DNA from: Helicobacter sp. 11S02596-1
GTDB lineage: Bacteria; Campylobacterota; Campylobacteria; Campylobacterales; Helicobacteraceae
Reading direction: 5' to 3'
DNA length: 64,000 nt
Assembly (NCBI RefSeq): GCF_002272825.1
Contig: NZ_MLAM01000007.1
Span: forward strand, 62,001 to 126,000
The notes under the pieces were generated by a model that was not told where the DNA came from, searched no databases, and saw only the letters and a program-made list of their open reading frames with translations. The position numbers and the translations under genes were made by a program. This document shows positions 28,370 through 38,929 of this stretch, piece after piece. The stretch's first letter is position 1. Each line of letters begins with the position of its first letter.

Positions 28370-28830
28370 AAACAGCCATAAAAACACCGATGGAAAGAAA
28401 GCAAATCAAGCTTTTTTGCGATGGTTCTTCACTTGGTAATCCCGGACCGGGGGGGTATTGCGGTATTTTGCAGTATGGGGAAAATGAGCGAATCATTCGG
28501 GGTGGCGAAAAGATGACAACGAATAATCGGATGGAGCTAAAAGCAGTCAATGAATCGCTTAAATGCCTGAAAGTTCCTTGTGAAATCGCTATTTATAGCG
28601 ATTCAAAATATGTGTGTGATGGGATTGGTGTTTGGCTGGCTGGCTGGGTGAAAAAGGATTTTGCCAAAGTGAAAAATCCTGATTTGTGGCAAGAATATCT
28701 CGCCCTTTCTGCCCCCCATCAGATACAAACCCATTGGATCAAGGGGCATAGCGGGCATATACAAAATGAAAGATGCGACAAAATCGCCAAAGAAGAAGCA
28801 TTGCAATATAAAAAGGAATCAAATGGATAA
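28366..28830 (+). CDS. rnhA: Ribonuclease HI
   Basis: RNase HI cuts RNA in RNA-DNA hybrids. From the ATG at 28366 (overlapping the previous stop as ATGA) the protein is 154 residues. The carboxylate quartet is visible: [28 protein letters not shown] and the final Asp in [12 protein letters not shown], with the histidine of WIKGHSGH. An alternative start is Met-9 (MERKQ). It overlaps rnc by 8 bases. Confidence 0.96.
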   Translation: MKTAIKTPMERKQIKLFCDGSSLGNPGPGGYCGILQYGENERIIRGGEKMTTNNRMELKAVNESLKCLKVPCEIAIYSDSKYVCDGIGVWLAGWVKKDFAKVKNPDLWQEYLALSAPHQIQTHWIKGHSGHIQNERCDKIAKEEALQYKKESNG

Positions 28831-29512
28831 GCCAAATCATCCCCGTGCGCTTGAGGCAACCATCGGCTATGTGTTTGCAGATAAAGCACTTTTATTAGAA
28901 GCGCTCACGCACAAAAGTTGCAAGCAACTCCCCAATAATGAGCGATTGGAATTTTTGGGCGATGCGGTTTTGGATCTGGTCGTAGGCGAATTTTTGTTTC
29001 ACAAATTCCCAGAGAGTGCGGAGGGCAATCTCTCAAAAATGCGTGCGGCACTCGTAAATGAAAAGGGTTTTATGTATCTGGCAAAAATCATTGATTTGGG
29101 TGCGTATCTGCATATTTCTTCGAGTGAGGAGAGCAATCACGGCAGGGATAAACCCTCGATCCTCTCCAATGCCTTTGAGGCCTTGATGGGGGCGATTTAT
29201 CTTGAAAGCGGGCTGGAAAAGGTGTGTGAAATCGTGCATATTCTTTTGGAAAAAGCCTACCCACATATCGATATTGAAAGCTTGTTTGTTGATTTTAAAA
29301 CCGCACTCCAAGAACTCACGCAAGCGAAATTTTCTCAGATTCCCAAATACGTCTTAGTCAGTGAGAGCGGGCCTGATCACCATAAAGAATTTGAAATGGC
29401 ATTATTGATTAAAGGCAAAGAATATGCTAGGGCGAGCGGTGCGAGCAAAAAAGATGCCCAGCAAAGTTGTGCAAAAATCGCCTATGAAAAATTAAAGCTC
29501 AAAAAGGACTAA
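28823..29512 (+). CDS. rnc: Ribonuclease III
   Basis: RNase III cleaves double-stranded RNA, including rRNA precursors and many structured transcripts. The 229 residues contain the signature [20 protein letters not shown] (about 38-57) and [18 protein letters not shown] of the catalytic domain. A C-terminal dsRNA-binding domain follows (about 155-225, ending [20 protein letters not shown]). The open frame reaches further upstream, but ATG 28823 has AAGGA at good distance. Confidence 0.97.
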   Translation: MDKPNHPRALEATIGYVFADKALLLEALTHKSCKQLPNNERLEFLGDAVLDLVVGEFLFHKFPESAEGNLSKMRAALVNEKGFMYLAKIIDLGAYLHISSSEESNHGRDKPSILSNAFEALMGAIYLESGLEKVCEIVHILLEKAYPHIDIESLFVDFKTALQELTQAKFSQIPKYVLVSESGPDHHKEFEMALLIKGKEYARASGASKKDAQQSCAKIAYEKLKLKKD

Positions 29513-29516
29513 AGGA

Positions 29517-30602
29517 ATGAATACATTTGGAGAGAGATTTGCATTAACCACATTTGGGGAATCCCACGGCAGTGGCATTGGTTGCGTGGTTGATGGGGTG
29601 CCAGCGGGGCTAAAAATTGATACGCAATTTATCGCAGAAGAACTCTCACGCCGTCAAGGCGGGAGAAATATCTATGCGACCGCACGCAAAGAATCTGATG
29701 AAGTCGAAATCATCAGCGGTGTTTTTGAGGGGACTAGCACGGGTGCGCCCATCGGGCTATTGGTGCAAAATAGCGATATGAAAAGCAAGGATTATGAAAG
29801 CATTAAATCCATTTTTCGCCCCGGACACGCTGATTGGAGTTATCATCAAAAATACGGCATTAGGGATTATCGAGGTGGGGGGCGAAGCTCTGCGAGGGAA
29901 AGTGTGGCACGGGTAGCAGGTGGTGCGATTGCCAAAATGCTCCTGAGTGAGATCGGCGTCATCTGTGAAAGCGGGATTTATGCCATCGGTGAGATTGAGG
30001 CAAAAGATTTGGATTTCACCAACGCACGCACAAGTGAAATATTTGCCTTAGATAGCGGTGTGGAAGAAAAGCAAAAAGCCCTCATCAAAAAAGCCAGAAA
30101 CGCTCACGATAGCGTTGGGGGCGTGGCGATCATTCGGGCTAGGGGGAAAGATGGGAAGATGATTGCTGGGCTGGGTGAGCCGATGTATCACAAGCTAGAT
30201 GGGGCGATTGGTGGGGCGATGATGGGGCTTAATGGCGTGAAAGCCGTTGAGATCGGTGCGGGTTGTGCTGCTTCAAGGATGTTTGGGAGTCAAAACAATG
30301 ATCCGATGGATAAAAATGGCTTTTTAAGCAACCATTCTGGGGGTATTTTGGGCGGTATCAGTAGTGGCAATGAAATCGTGGTGAAAGTTTATTTCAAACC
30401 CACGCCAAGTATTTTTTTGGAACAAAAAACGCTTGATATGAATGGAGAAAATGCGATTTGTGCGCTCAGAGGTCGCCACGATCCTTGTATCGCTGTGCGT
30501 GGGAGTGTGGTGTGTGAGAGTATGCTCGCATTGGTTCTGGCAGATATGGTTTTGCTCAATCTGGGTGCAAAAATGGAAAATATTAAAAAGATATACGGGT
30601 AA
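29517..30602 (+). CDS. aroC: Chorismate synthase
   Basis: AroC makes chorismate from EPSP with reduced FMN, the last shared step to aromatic amino acids and folate. The 361 residues have the signatures [19 protein letters not shown] (near residue 14), the [20 protein letters not shown] stretch, GGRSSARES, and the C-terminal [16 protein letters not shown] precedes the ATG four bases after rnc's stop. A terminator-like hairpin follows. Confidence 0.98.
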   Translation: MNTFGERFALTTFGESHGSGIGCVVDGVPAGLKIDTQFIAEELSRRQGGRNIYATARKESDEVEIISGVFEGTSTGAPIGLLVQNSDMKSKDYESIKSIFRPGHADWSYHQKYGIRDYRGGGRSSARESVARVAGGAIAKMLLSEIGVICESGIYAIGEIEAKDLDFTNARTSEIFALDSGVEEKQKALIKKARNAHDSVGGVAIIRARGKDGKMIAGLGEPMYHKLDGAIGGAMMGLNGVKAVEIGAGCAASRMFGSQNNDPMDKNGFLSNHSGGILGGISSGNEIVVKVYFKPTPSIFLEQKTLDMNGENAICALRGRHDPCIAVRGSVVCESMLALVLADMVLLNLGAKMENIKKIYG

Positions 30603-30645
30603 CGCATAAATCAAGTGTTTTTTGGGATTTTTGGCACGACCATTT

Positions 30646-30680
30646 TTAGGGGGGCTTGTAGATAGCCCCCTAAGGGTTTT
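30646..30680 (+). terminator. Intrinsic terminator candidate after aroC
   Basis: TTAGGGGGGCT (30646-30656) pairs with AGCCCCCTAA (30664-30673; one bulged G), followed by GGGTTTTG. TTTTT-rich sequence lies on the other side too. Confidence 0.5.
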
Positions 30681-30791
30681 GTTATCTTAATTCAAGTATA
30701 TTAAGCATTTATGATTACCTAAAATATCGTGATGATATGCGATGGTGATTTACAATTGACAATCTGGACTACCCTATTAGGAAGGCTGTTT

Positions 30792-31748
30792 ATGAAACAT
30801 TTTTTAACATTGAGGGATTGCAGTAAGGAAGAAATTCTTGATATTTTGGATTTAGCCATCACGATCAAGCAGGAATTTCTGCAAAATCGCCTCAATACTT
30901 CAATGCAAAATAAAATCCTAGCGATGATATTTGAAAAAAATTCCACACGCACACGTGTGAGCTTTGAAGCAGGGATTTATCAGCTTGGTGGGATGGGGAT
31001 GTTTCTTTCGAGCAAGGATATCCAGCTAGGGCGTGGTGAGCCTATCAAAGATACTGCCCGTGCGATTGGTTCGATGGTGGATATGGTGATGTTGCGCACC
31101 TATGCCCAAGAGAGATTAGAAGAATTTGCGCATTACTCGCCCGTGCCTGTTATCAATGGCTTGAGTGATTTGTTCCATCCCGCCCAATTATTAGCAGACT
31201 ATCTCACGATGATAGAATGCGGGATTTATCTCCCTGATAGGGCTTATAACACCCCGCATATCGGCGTTCCCAAAGTCGCTTATATCGGCGATGGGAATAA
31301 TATGGCAAATTCTTGGCTGATGTTGGCTTCCAAAATGGGCTTTGAGCTTCGCCTTGCCTGCCCAGATGGGTATATGCCCGATGAAAAGATCCTTTCGCTT
31401 GCGTTTGAGTTTGCAAAAAAAAGTGGGGGCAATATTATCGTATGTCCATCGCCACAAGAAGCTGTGAGTGGCGCTAATGTCGTAACAACCGATACGTGGG
31501 CTTCGATGGGGCAAGAAGATGAAAAAGAAATCCGACAAAAGATTTTTAAAGATTATTGCGTGGATGAAGACTTGATGGCAAAGGCAGCCAAACAAGCGAT
31601 TTTCTTGCATTGTTTCCCTGCATATCGGGGGCAAGAAGTCAGCGAGGGGGTTTTGGAGGGCAAACAAAGCCGGGTCTTTCACGAGGCACAAAATCGACTC
31701 CACGCACAAAAGGGGATAATGGTATGGCTACACAAAAACAGGGCGTGA
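30792..31748 (+). CDS. argF: Ornithine carbamoyltransferase
   Basis: This enzyme makes citrulline from ornithine and carbamoyl phosphate in arginine synthesis. The 318 residues from ATG 30792 show the carbamoyl-phosphate loop [11 protein letters not shown] (about 51-61), [33 protein letters not shown] and [13 protein letters not shown] (canonical HCLPA). Upstream in-frame sequence lacks a ribosome site. It sits between aroC and the DUF2603 gene, where H. pylori has no argF as far as I recall, so it is either retained or inserted here. Confidence 0.95.
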   Translation: MKHFLTLRDCSKEEILDILDLAITIKQEFLQNRLNTSMQNKILAMIFEKNSTRTRVSFEAGIYQLGGMGMFLSSKDIQLGRGEPIKDTARAIGSMVDMVMLRTYAQERLEEFAHYSPVPVINGLSDLFHPAQLLADYLTMIECGIYLPDRAYNTPHIGVPKVAYIGDGNNMANSWLMLASKMGFELRLACPDGYMPDEKILSLAFEFAKKSGGNIIVCPSPQEAVSGANVVTTDTWASMGQEDEKEIRQKIFKDYCVDEDLMAKAAKQAIFLHCFPAYRGQEVSEGVLEGKQSRVFHEAQNRLHAQKGIMVWLHKNRA

Positions 31749-32203
31749 AATACTTGGCTACCCAAAAACCCGAGGCGATGTATCATAGTCTCGAATCAGG
31801 CAACAATCAAGTCCAGGCGAAAAAAATCGATGATACCAAGATTCTTTTAGAGTTGCAAAATGGCTCGTTTAATCCCCAAGAAGCGTGGTTTGTTAGGGAT
31901 GAGGAACATCAAGAATATGTGATGATTCCTGAAGCATTGCTTAAAAACATCGTCCAGACTATCCGCAAAGCTCACGAGGACAAATTGCGTGTCGAGCTTG
32001 AGCGTGATATTGCCACACATACGCCCATTGATTTTGAAGATGTGATGGCAGTGGCTACCAAAAAGCTCGAATCATTTCGCAAAAGCGATGGGAGTTTGCC
32101 CCGCATTGATACGTATTCTTTTGTAGAACAGCTCAAAAAGGACTATCCTAATTTGTTTTTTGATATTGATGACTACTTCCGCAAACAAAAATCTTTCAAT
32201 TAA
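31724..32203 (+). CDS. DUF2603 family protein (HP0664-like)
   Basis: This 159-residue acidic/basic soluble protein has the pattern of DUF2603, a family seen in Helicobacter and relatives: [60 protein letters not shown]. The function is unknown. The ATG at 31724 follows AGGGG and lies 25 bases inside argF; the open frame upstream of that is a shadow of argF. It always seems to sit beside hemN in this lineage, as here. Confidence 0.8.
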   Translation: MATQKQGVKYLATQKPEAMYHSLESGNNQVQAKKIDDTKILLELQNGSFNPQEAWFVRDEEHQEYVMIPEALLKNIVQTIRKAHEDKLRVELERDIATHTPIDFEDVMAVATKKLESFRKSDGSLPRIDTYSFVEQLKKDYPNLFFDIDDYFRKQKSFN

Positions 32204-32205
32204 TA

Positions 32206-33612
32206 ATGTGTGGTAATGAAAAAATGATCGACTTTAAAAAATTTGTCAAATATTCCAAATCCGGTCCCCGATATACCAGCTACCCCACGGCTGTAGAGTT
32301 TAATACCAATTTTGATAACGAGGCGCTCCAAGCCTCTTTTGTGCGTAATGACAATATCGATGCGTATTCCCAGCACAAGCTCCCGCTCTCACTTTATGTG
32401 CATTTGCCATTTTGTAGGAGTGCGTGCTATTTTTGTGGGTGCAATGTGATCTATACAAGCAAAGAAGACAAAAAAGATCGTTATATTGGCTATCTTAAAA
32501 AAGAGCTTGAACTCCTTAAAAAATCGATGAATACCCATCGTGAGGTCGTGCAATTCCATTTTGGTGGCGGGACACCGACGTTTTTTGATAGCGACCAGCT
32601 TGCAGAGGTCATCAGGCTTGTTAGAGAGGCATTCCCCAACTTTGCCCCCAATGCAGAAGTGAGCTGTGAGATCGACCCCAGACATTTTAACCGCGCGCAA
32701 ATGGAAGTCCTTAAACGTGGCGGTTTTAATCGCTTGAGTTTTGGCGTGCAGGATTTTGAACCCAAAGTCCAAGAGGCTGTCCATCGCATTCAAGGCATTG
32801 ATTTTGTCGCAAATTCTGTGAATCTTGCCCGTGAGTTTGGTATTAATTCGATCAATTTTGATTTGATTTATGGCTTGCCTTTTCAGACCAAAGAGACCTT
32901 TGAAGAGACGCTTAAAAAGGTGATTACGCTTTCACCTGATCGCTTGGCGGTGTTTAATTATGCCCACGTGCCGTGGATGAAAAAAACAATGCGAAAAATC
33001 GATGAAACCACGCTCCCCACGCCTGACAATAAGCTTGCTATCTTGGAGCATACGATTGCGTTTTTGGCAGACAAGGGTTATGAGATGATTGGGATGGATC
33101 ATTTTGCCAAGCAAACAGATGAACTTTATCTCGCAAGCCTCAAGGGTGAATTACGCCGTAATTTTCAGGGCTACACCACGCGAGGATTTTCCCAAACTAT
33201 CGGCATTGGACTCACTAGCATTGGGGAGGGCAAGGATTATTACACCCAAAATTACAAAGATATGCAACATTATGAAAATGCTATTGATAGCGGGATTTTG
33301 CCGGTTGAGCGGGGGATTCGCCTCAGCAATGATGACATTATCAGAAAAGAAGTCATTATGGGATTGATGAATAATCTACGCTTGGATTTTAAGAGCATTG
33401 AAGATAAATTCCATATTAATTTCAAAGAATATTTTAAGGCGGAATTGGAAGCTTTGAAAGAATATGAGGGCACCGATTTGGTGAGTCTCACGCAAAGTGG
33501 TATCGCTACAAGCCCGACAGGCGGGATGTTGATTCGCAATATTGCGATGGTTTTTGATGCGTATTTAAATAAAATCCCTCCAGAAAAAAGAAGATTTAGC
33601 AAAACGGTATGA
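32206..33612 (+). CDS. hemN: Oxygen-independent coproporphyrinogen III oxidase (radical SAM)
   Basis: HemN decarboxylates coproporphyrinogen III during heme synthesis without oxygen. The radical-SAM cluster motif is in YVHLPFCRSACYFCGCNVIY (CxxxCxxC followed by GC), the SAM-binding FHFGGGTPTFF follows, and LSFGVQDFEPKVQEAVHRIQ is typical HemN. The length is 468 from ATG 32206 or 462 from ATG 32224 (MIDFKK), the more usual start. hemE lies at 42.5 kb. It is followed after one base by the Fe-S protein gene. Confidence 0.96.
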   Translation: MCGNEKMIDFKKFVKYSKSGPRYTSYPTAVEFNTNFDNEALQASFVRNDNIDAYSQHKLPLSLYVHLPFCRSACYFCGCNVIYTSKEDKKDRYIGYLKKELELLKKSMNTHREVVQFHFGGGTPTFFDSDQLAEVIRLVREAFPNFAPNAEVSCEIDPRHFNRAQMEVLKRGGFNRLSFGVQDFEPKVQEAVHRIQGIDFVANSVNLAREFGINSINFDLIYGLPFQTKETFEETLKKVITLSPDRLAVFNYAHVPWMKKTMRKIDETTLPTPDNKLAILEHTIAFLADKGYEMIGMDHFAKQTDELYLASLKGELRRNFQGYTTRGFSQTIGIGLTSIGEGKDYYTQNYKDMQHYENAIDSGILPVERGIRLSNDDIIRKEVIMGLMNNLRLDFKSIEDKFHINFKEYFKAELEALKEYEGTDLVSLTQSGIATSPTGGMLIRNIAMVFDAYLNKIPPEKRRFSKTV

Positions 33613-33613
33613 A

Positions 33614-34912
33614 ATGAGTTCTCTTGATTTCAAAACCATCTCGCAAGCTTGCGTAAAATGTGGCAAATGCATCCCTAGTTGCACGATTTATCAAGTCAAT
33701 CGAGATGAAAGCACGTCTCCAAGAGGGTTTTTGGATTTGCTTGGGGCGTATGAGCGGGGGGATTTGCCACTGGATAAAAACGCCAAAACCATCTTTGAAT
33801 CGTGTTTTTTATGCACCACTTGCGTGCAGACTTGCCCAAGCAGCTTGCCTGTTGATGTGATGATTGAAAATATTCGTGTTGCAATTGCTCAAAAATACGG
33901 CATTGCGTGGTATAAACGGGTGTTTTTCTATCTGCTAAAACATCGGGCTTTGATGGATTTTGTTTTTTCTTTTGTGTATTTTATTGCCCCCTGTGCGTTC
34001 AAATCTGATACAACCAAGACCAAAAATCGCCTGCGTTTTCCATTGCCAAAAATGGGTAAAAGAACCATATTTCCATTTTCTTCTAAAAGCTTTCTGCAAC
34101 GCCATAGTGGCGAGATACCACCACAAAAACCGCTAAAAAATCCCAAACTCAAACACAATAAAGTAGCGATTTTTATCGGTTGTTTGAGTAATTATAATTA
34201 CACCAATGTCGGGGAAAGCCTGCTTTTTGTGCTTGATAGGCTCGGTATCACAGCATTGATTCCCAAGCAAGAATGTTGTGGCGCACCGGCGTATTTTAGC
34301 GGGGATATTCAAAGCGTGCTGTTTCTCATCAAAAAAAACATCGCCCAAATGGAGCGCTTCATCGATGAAGTCGATGCGATTTTAATCCCTGAAGCGACCT
34401 GTGCAGCGATGTTGATTGAGGATTGGAAACACGCCTTAGAACACGATAAAGACGCTCAAAAATGGCAAGATAGGCTCGAAAAATTGATCCCAAAAATGAA
34501 AATGGCAAGCCTATGGCTTGAGAGCCAAACCGCACTGAGTGAGTTTTTGAGCCAGTCGCCAAAGCTTGCCGGGAATATCACGTATCACGATCCTTGCCAC
34601 GCCAGAAAGGTGCTTGGGATTTATAAAGAACCTCGCGATCTTTTGGGTAAAAACTATTCTTTGGTCGAAATGAGTGATTCAAGCCGGTGTTGTGGTTTTG
34701 GCGGGGTGAGTATGCAGAGTGATCGCTATGATCTTGTCTTTAAAGCAGGTATGCCTAAAGCGCAGATGATCAAAGAAAGTGGGGCAAATATCGTGAGTGC
34801 TGAATGCAGTGCTTGTCGGATGCAAATCAATAATGCGATGGATAATGCAGGCGTGCAAGCAACGTTTCTGCACCCACTTGAGCTCATCGCCAACGCATTA
34901 GGAAAATCTTAA
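33614..34912 (+). CDS. GlpC/GlcF-like (Fe-S)-binding oxidoreductase subunit
   Basis: The 432 residues have two 4Fe-4S motifs near the start (CVKCGKCIPSCTIYQ, CFLCTTCVQTCP) and two CCG domains (QECCGAPAYFSGD; DPCHARKV with SSRCCGFGGVSM), the architecture of GlpC, GlcF and LldE. Such proteins pass electrons from a flavin dehydrogenase to quinones. No catalytic partner gene is adjacent, so the substrate (glycerol-3-phosphate, glycolate or lactate) cannot be assigned. H. pylori carries a homologue annotated glpC at the same place after hemN. Confidence 0.88.
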   Translation: MSSLDFKTISQACVKCGKCIPSCTIYQVNRDESTSPRGFLDLLGAYERGDLPLDKNAKTIFESCFLCTTCVQTCPSSLPVDVMIENIRVAIAQKYGIAWYKRVFFYLLKHRALMDFVFSFVYFIAPCAFKSDTTKTKNRLRFPLPKMGKRTIFPFSSKSFLQRHSGEIPPQKPLKNPKLKHNKVAIFIGCLSNYNYTNVGESLLFVLDRLGITALIPKQECCGAPAYFSGDIQSVLFLIKKNIAQMERFIDEVDAILIPEATCAAMLIEDWKHALEHDKDAQKWQDRLEKLIPKMKMASLWLESQTALSEFLSQSPKLAGNITYHDPCHARKVLGIYKEPRDLLGKNYSLVEMSDSSRCCGFGGVSMQSDRYDLVFKAGMPKAQMIKESGANIVSAECSACRMQINNAMDNAGVQATFLHPLELIANALGKS

Positions 34913-34976
34913 ACTTATTGCGAATGGGTGAAATCTCTCATCAAATCCCATCCCCATAAGTTATTTTAAAAAATAT

Positions 34977-35002
34977 TAAAATCATTTTAAAACAGCCGAT
35001 AT
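34977..35002 (+). promoter_or_regulatory. Sigma-28 (FliA) promoter of flaA
   Basis: TAAA at 34977-34980, 14 bases, then GCCGATAT at 34995-35002: a near-consensus flagellar sigma-28 promoter 52 bases before the flaA ATG. Confidence 0.88.
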
Positions 35003-35053
35003 ATTTTTCAACCAAGCAAGGAAGCTTTGGATAAAATAACAAGGAGTTACACA

Positions 35054-36601
35054 ATGGCTTTTCAGGTCAATACAAACATCAATGCGTTGAATGCACACGC
35101 ACAATCCGTTCTTACACAGAGGGATCTTAAAAATTCTCTTGAAAAATTGAGTTCTGGTCTTCGAATCAATAAGGCAGCCGATGATGCCTCTGGTATGATT
35201 ATCGCTGATAGCTTGAAATCTCAAGCGAGTGCTTTGGGTCAGGCGATTCAAAATACAAACGATGGTATGGGTATTATCCAGATTGCCGACAAAGCGATGG
35301 ATGAGCAAATCAAGATTCTTGATACTATCAAGGTTAAAGCTACTCAAGCTGCCCAAGATGGTCAGACTACCGAATCAAGAAAAGCGATCCAATCAGACAT
35401 TATCCGTTTGATTCAAGGGCTTGATAGTATCGGTAATACAACCTCTTATAATGGGCAAGCACTCCTTTCTGGACAATTCACCAATAAAGAATTTCAAGTG
35501 GGAGCGTATTCAAACCAAAGTATCAAAGCCTCTATCGGTTCTACCACATCTGACAAAATCGGGCAAGTGAGAATCGCGACAGGTGCTTTGATCACGGCTT
35601 CTGGAGATGTGAGTTTGACATTCAAGCAAGTCGATGGCGTCCGGGATGTTAAGCTCGAATCGGTGAGAATCTCCACTTCTGCAGGCACAGGTCTGGGTGT
35701 TTTAGCAGAGGTTATCAATAAAAACACCAATGCTACAGGTATCCGAGCGCAAGCGAATGTTATCACGACATCAGATCAAGCGATTATGTCTGGAAGCCTC
35801 AATGGCGTGGTTATCAACGGCATTGCTTTGGGTGATATCGTTGGTATCAGACACAATGATAGCGATGGTCGTTTGGTCGCAGCATTTAATGCGGTTACTT
35901 CAGAAACAGGCGTGGAAGCTTACACAGACATCAATGGTCGTTTGAACCTAAGAAGTATTGATGGTAGAGGGATCGACCTCAGGACAACCCCTCCTGCAGG
36001 CGGGACTTCAGCTGCTGGTCCTGTGTCTATCGCTACGGTAAATGGCGGGCAAGACATCAATAATGGTTCAACAAACTTTGGTCGATTGTCTTTGAGCCGA
36101 CTAGATGCCAGAGATATTATGGTGCTTTCAGCTGCAGATTCTACCACTGGCGGGTTTTCTGGTATCGGTTTTGGGACTGCTCAAGTAGCCCAAACCACCG
36201 TGAATCTACGGGATGTTACCGGAACTTTCAACGCAGCTGTAAAATCGGCTTCTGGTGCGAACTACAATGCCGTAATCGCTAGCGGGAATACAAGCCTTGG
36301 TTCCGGGGTAACAACCCTCAAAGGTGCGATGGTGGTAATGGATATTGCTGAATCTGCACAAAAAATGCTTGATAAAGTCCGTGCTGACTTGGGTTCTGTC
36401 CAAGGACAAATGATTAGCACCGTTAATAACATCACTATCACTCAGGTGAATGTCAAAGCGGCTGAATCTCAAATCCGTGAAGTGGATTTTGCTCAAGAGT
36501 CTGCTGACTTCAACAAATACAACATCCTGGCACAATCAGGTAGCTATGCGATGAGTCAAGCGAATGCTGTCCAGCAAAATATCTTAAGACTTCTTAGCTA
36601 A
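35054..36601 (+). CDS. flaA: Major flagellin FlaA
   Basis: FlaA is the main filament subunit, exported by the flagellar type III system. The 515 residues show the conserved D0/D1 N-terminus ([40 protein letters not shown]) and C-terminus ([25 protein letters not shown]). A variable centre (about 180-400), rich in Ser/Thr, is where Helicobacter flagellins are glycosylated. AAGGAG precedes ATG 35054; the open frame upstream is untranslated leader. It is driven by the sigma-28 promoter and ended by a strong hairpin. Length and ends match Helicobacter FlaA rather than FlaB. Confidence 0.97.
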   Translation: MAFQVNTNINALNAHAQSVLTQRDLKNSLEKLSSGLRINKAADDASGMIIADSLKSQASALGQAIQNTNDGMGIIQIADKAMDEQIKILDTIKVKATQAAQDGQTTESRKAIQSDIIRLIQGLDSIGNTTSYNGQALLSGQFTNKEFQVGAYSNQSIKASIGSTTSDKIGQVRIATGALITASGDVSLTFKQVDGVRDVKLESVRISTSAGTGLGVLAEVINKNTNATGIRAQANVITTSDQAIMSGSLNGVVINGIALGDIVGIRHNDSDGRLVAAFNAVTSETGVEAYTDINGRLNLRSIDGRGIDLRTTPPAGGTSAAGPVSIATVNGGQDINNGSTNFGRLSLSRLDARDIMVLSAADSTTGGFSGIGFGTAQVAQTTVNLRDVTGTFNAAVKSASGANYNAVIASGNTSLGSGVTTLKGAMVVMDIAESAQKMLDKVRADLGSVQGQMISTVNNITITQVNVKAAESQIREVDFAQESADFNKYNILAQSGSYAMSQANAVQQNILRLLS

Positions 36602-36608
36602 TCTTAGC

Positions 36609-36635
36609 CCCCTCCCTCTTTTTGGGAGGGTTTTT
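36609..36635 (+). terminator. flaA terminator overlapping the next gene's ribosome site
   Basis: CCCTCCC (36610-36616) pairs with GGGAGGG (36624-36630), followed by TTTTT. The right arm GGGAGG lies 7 bases before ATG 36637, so the same bases can serve as Shine-Dalgarno for the glycosyltransferase gene. Confidence 0.85.
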
Positions 36636-36636
36636 A

Positions 36637-38223
36637 ATGATTGATTATTCTTCTGCCAAAAATTTTTATTCTCAAAACCGCTATCAAGAATGTATAGACT
36701 GCTGTATTCAAATCTTGTCTTATCACCCATCTGATGTCAAAACCTGGCAACTTTGTGCTTTTGCTTTATATGCTTTGGGGCAGATTGATAAGGCGATTGA
36801 GTATCTTGAGCATTCTTTAAGTCTTTATAACGATGATAACGATAAGAATGATATTTCTTTGCAGATTAGCTTGGGGGAAATGTATCGAAAAGCAGGCAAT
36901 CCAGAAAAGGCGATCGCAATTTTATCTTCTTGTCTTCCGAGCCAAAATCCTGATTTGCATTTTAATCTTGCACGGGCATTGAGTGATGGCAAAAACCACG
37001 CCCAAGCTATCAAGCATTATCACGCCGTTTTGGCAATCAACCCCAATGATCCCCTCGCTTGGCACAATCTAGGCAACCAATTGCTTGAGCTAAAAGATTA
37101 TCAAAAGGCGTGCATTGCCTTCAAAAAGAGCTTTGAAATGGGCAATGAAAATGCGGGGATAAATCTCGCAGGTGTTTATAGCGCACTTTTTGAGGAAAAA
37201 CAGGCATTAGGTATTTATGAGAGCCTTTGGGTGAAGCATTCTAGTGATCCTTATTTTTGTTTCAACACCGCCAATACGTTGTGGGCGACTTTGGATTTTG
37301 ATGGGGCAAAAGACTTGTATCAAAAGGCAATATCGCTCCTGCCAGACCCTATTTTTTATGTGAATTATGCCTATTTGCTTTTGAGTTTAGGCGAATTTGA
37401 AGCGGGCTTTAGGCACTATCAAAAACGCCTTTTGTTGCCAAATATCTTGCCTCTGCCTATCGATACAGCGCTTATATGTGAGGATTTTTGCGACAAAAAT
37501 GTCTTGGTGTATCACGAGCAAGGTTTTGGCGATAGCTTGATGTTTGCACGATTTCTTGATATGCTCACACCACAAGTCAAATCCCTAAGTATCTACCCAC
37601 AAAAACCCCTCCACAAGGTTTTTGAGCAGCAATGGGGGAAATGTGTGAAGCAAAAACAAGCCGATATCCCTAGCTATGAGCGGGCATTTTCTTTGCTTTC
37701 ACTGCCGGCTATGCTTGGCGTGCGTGCGGTTGGATTGAATCGATTGGAGCGTTGTTGTCAAAAACCTAAAAACATCAAAAAAATTGGGCTATTTTTTTCA
37801 TCAAATCGGGATTTTGTTTATTTTGCTGAAAAATCTATCCCGCCAAAACTTCTTTTAAAATCCCTCAAAGGTTTTGATCTCTATTCCTTGCAACCTGAAG
37901 GCATTGATGAGGGGCTTTGTAAGCAATTTGGCGTGAAAGATTTATCCCATAAGATCAAAAATTTTGATGACACGCTAACAGAACTCAAAACGCTCGATTT
38001 GCTTGTGAGCGTGGATTCTGCGATTGTGCATTTGGCAGGGATGTATCAAATCCCTACGATCGTGCTTTTGCATAAAAAATACGATTGGCGATGGGGGAGA
38101 TTGGGGCAAGTCTATCCGATTAAATCGCCTTGGTATGATAGTATCACAGGTATTGCCCAAGAGCGTGCGGGAGACTGGGCGAGCGTGCTAGAGATTTTAA
38201 GGGAGTATCTAAAAAATGTTTGA
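36637..38223 (+). CDS. TPR-repeat protein with C-terminal glycosyltransferase-like domain
   Basis: The 528 residues have TPR units through about residue 270 (YQECIDCCIQILSYHPSDVK, LHFNLARALSDGKNHAQAIK, HNLGNQLLELKDYQKACIAF, DFDGAKDLYQKAISLLPDPI). A C-terminal segment resembles ADP-heptose:LPS transferase-like GT9/GT41 folds (VLVYHEQGFGDSLMFARFLD, LDLLVSVDSAIVHLAGMYQI). TPR plus this domain is common among bacterial protein O-glycosyltransferases. Its position directly after flaA suggests, as inference, a role in flagellin or surface modification. The start ATG 36637 uses the flaA terminator arm as ribosome site. It overlaps magIII by 8 bases. Confidence 0.78.
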   Translation: MIDYSSAKNFYSQNRYQECIDCCIQILSYHPSDVKTWQLCAFALYALGQIDKAIEYLEHSLSLYNDDNDKNDISLQISLGEMYRKAGNPEKAIAILSSCLPSQNPDLHFNLARALSDGKNHAQAIKHYHAVLAINPNDPLAWHNLGNQLLELKDYQKACIAFKKSFEMGNENAGINLAGVYSALFEEKQALGIYESLWVKHSSDPYFCFNTANTLWATLDFDGAKDLYQKAISLLPDPIFYVNYAYLLLSLGEFEAGFRHYQKRLLLPNILPLPIDTALICEDFCDKNVLVYHEQGFGDSLMFARFLDMLTPQVKSLSIYPQKPLHKVFEQQWGKCVKQKQADIPSYERAFSLLSLPAMLGVRAVGLNRLERCCQKPKNIKKIGLFFSSNRDFVYFAEKSIPPKLLLKSLKGFDLYSLQPEGIDEGLCKQFGVKDLSHKIKNFDDTLTELKTLDLLVSVDSAIVHLAGMYQIPTIVLLHKKYDWRWGRLGQVYPIKSPWYDSITGIAQERAGDWASVLEILREYLKNV

Positions 38224-38929
38224 TAGCTATGATGTGTTAGTGGCTTTAAAAAAACTTCATCTATTAGATAAGTCGCCGCCGTATTGGTGGCCTGGGGCTG
38301 GGAGTTTTGAGGTCATCGTTGGGGCGATTTTGACCCAAAATACAAAATGGGAAAATGTCGAAAAAAGCCTGCAATCGCTCAAAAATGCAGGCATTTTAGA
38401 GAATACGCCACAAACTTACAAGGCTCGGTATAAGATTTTGGCACAAAATCTTGCCGATGATGAAAAAAACTTGCAAAATATCGCCAATCTCCATCAAGAT
38501 GTTTTGGCAAGCCACATCGTTTCAAGTGGATTTTTCAACCAAAAAAGCGCACGCCTTATCTTGCTATGCCAAAATATTTTAAAGGATTTTGGCAGTTTTG
38601 AAAATTTTATTTGTGAGGTCAGTAGAGAATGGTTGCTTTCTCAAAAAGGCATTGGCAAAGAAAGTGCGGATTCTATCCTCAATTACGCTTGCGGGCGTGA
38701 TGTGATGGTGGTAGATAAATATACATATAAATTTTTGTGTGCTATGGGAATAGAAATCCCTGATTATGATGAGTTGCAAGCGTGGTTTCAAAAAGGTATC
38801 GAAGAAAATCTGCAAAATGTTTTTAAGCTCTATGGCGAAAAATTGCCTTTGGCGTGCATTTATGCGCGGTTTCACGGAAAGATTGTAGAATCTTCAAAGA
38901 AAAAAATCACCTTGGAGTTGCCAAAATGA
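38216..38929 (+). CDS. magIII: 3-methyladenine DNA glycosylase MagIII
   Basis: MagIII excises 3-methyladenine from alkylated DNA and belongs to the HhH-GPD (endonuclease III-like) superfamily. The 237 residues show GAGSFEVIVGAILTQNTKWE (about 25-44), the helix-hairpin-helix LSQKGIGKESADSILNYACG, and DVMVVDKYTYKFL with Lys and Asp in the active region. The cluster cysteines of endonuclease III are absent, as expected for MagIII. H. pylori also has it next to flaA. Its stop overlaps the pepD start (ATGA). Confidence 0.92.
   Translation: MFDSYDVLVALKKLHLLDKSPPYWWPGAGSFEVIVGAILTQNTKWENVEKSLQSLKNAGILENTPQTYKARYKILAQNLADDEKNLQNIANLHQDVLASHIVSSGFFNQKSARLILLCQNILKDFGSFENFICEVSREWLLSQKGIGKESADSILNYACGRDVMVVDKYTYKFLCAMGIEIPDYDELQAWFQKGIEENLQNVFKLYGEKLPLACIYARFHGKIVESSKKKITLELPK

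Noticed and set aside
38216-38929. Calling the HhH-GPD protein endonuclease III (nth)
   Set aside because: The C-terminal Fe-S cysteines are absent and the sequence pattern and flaA linkage fit MagIII.
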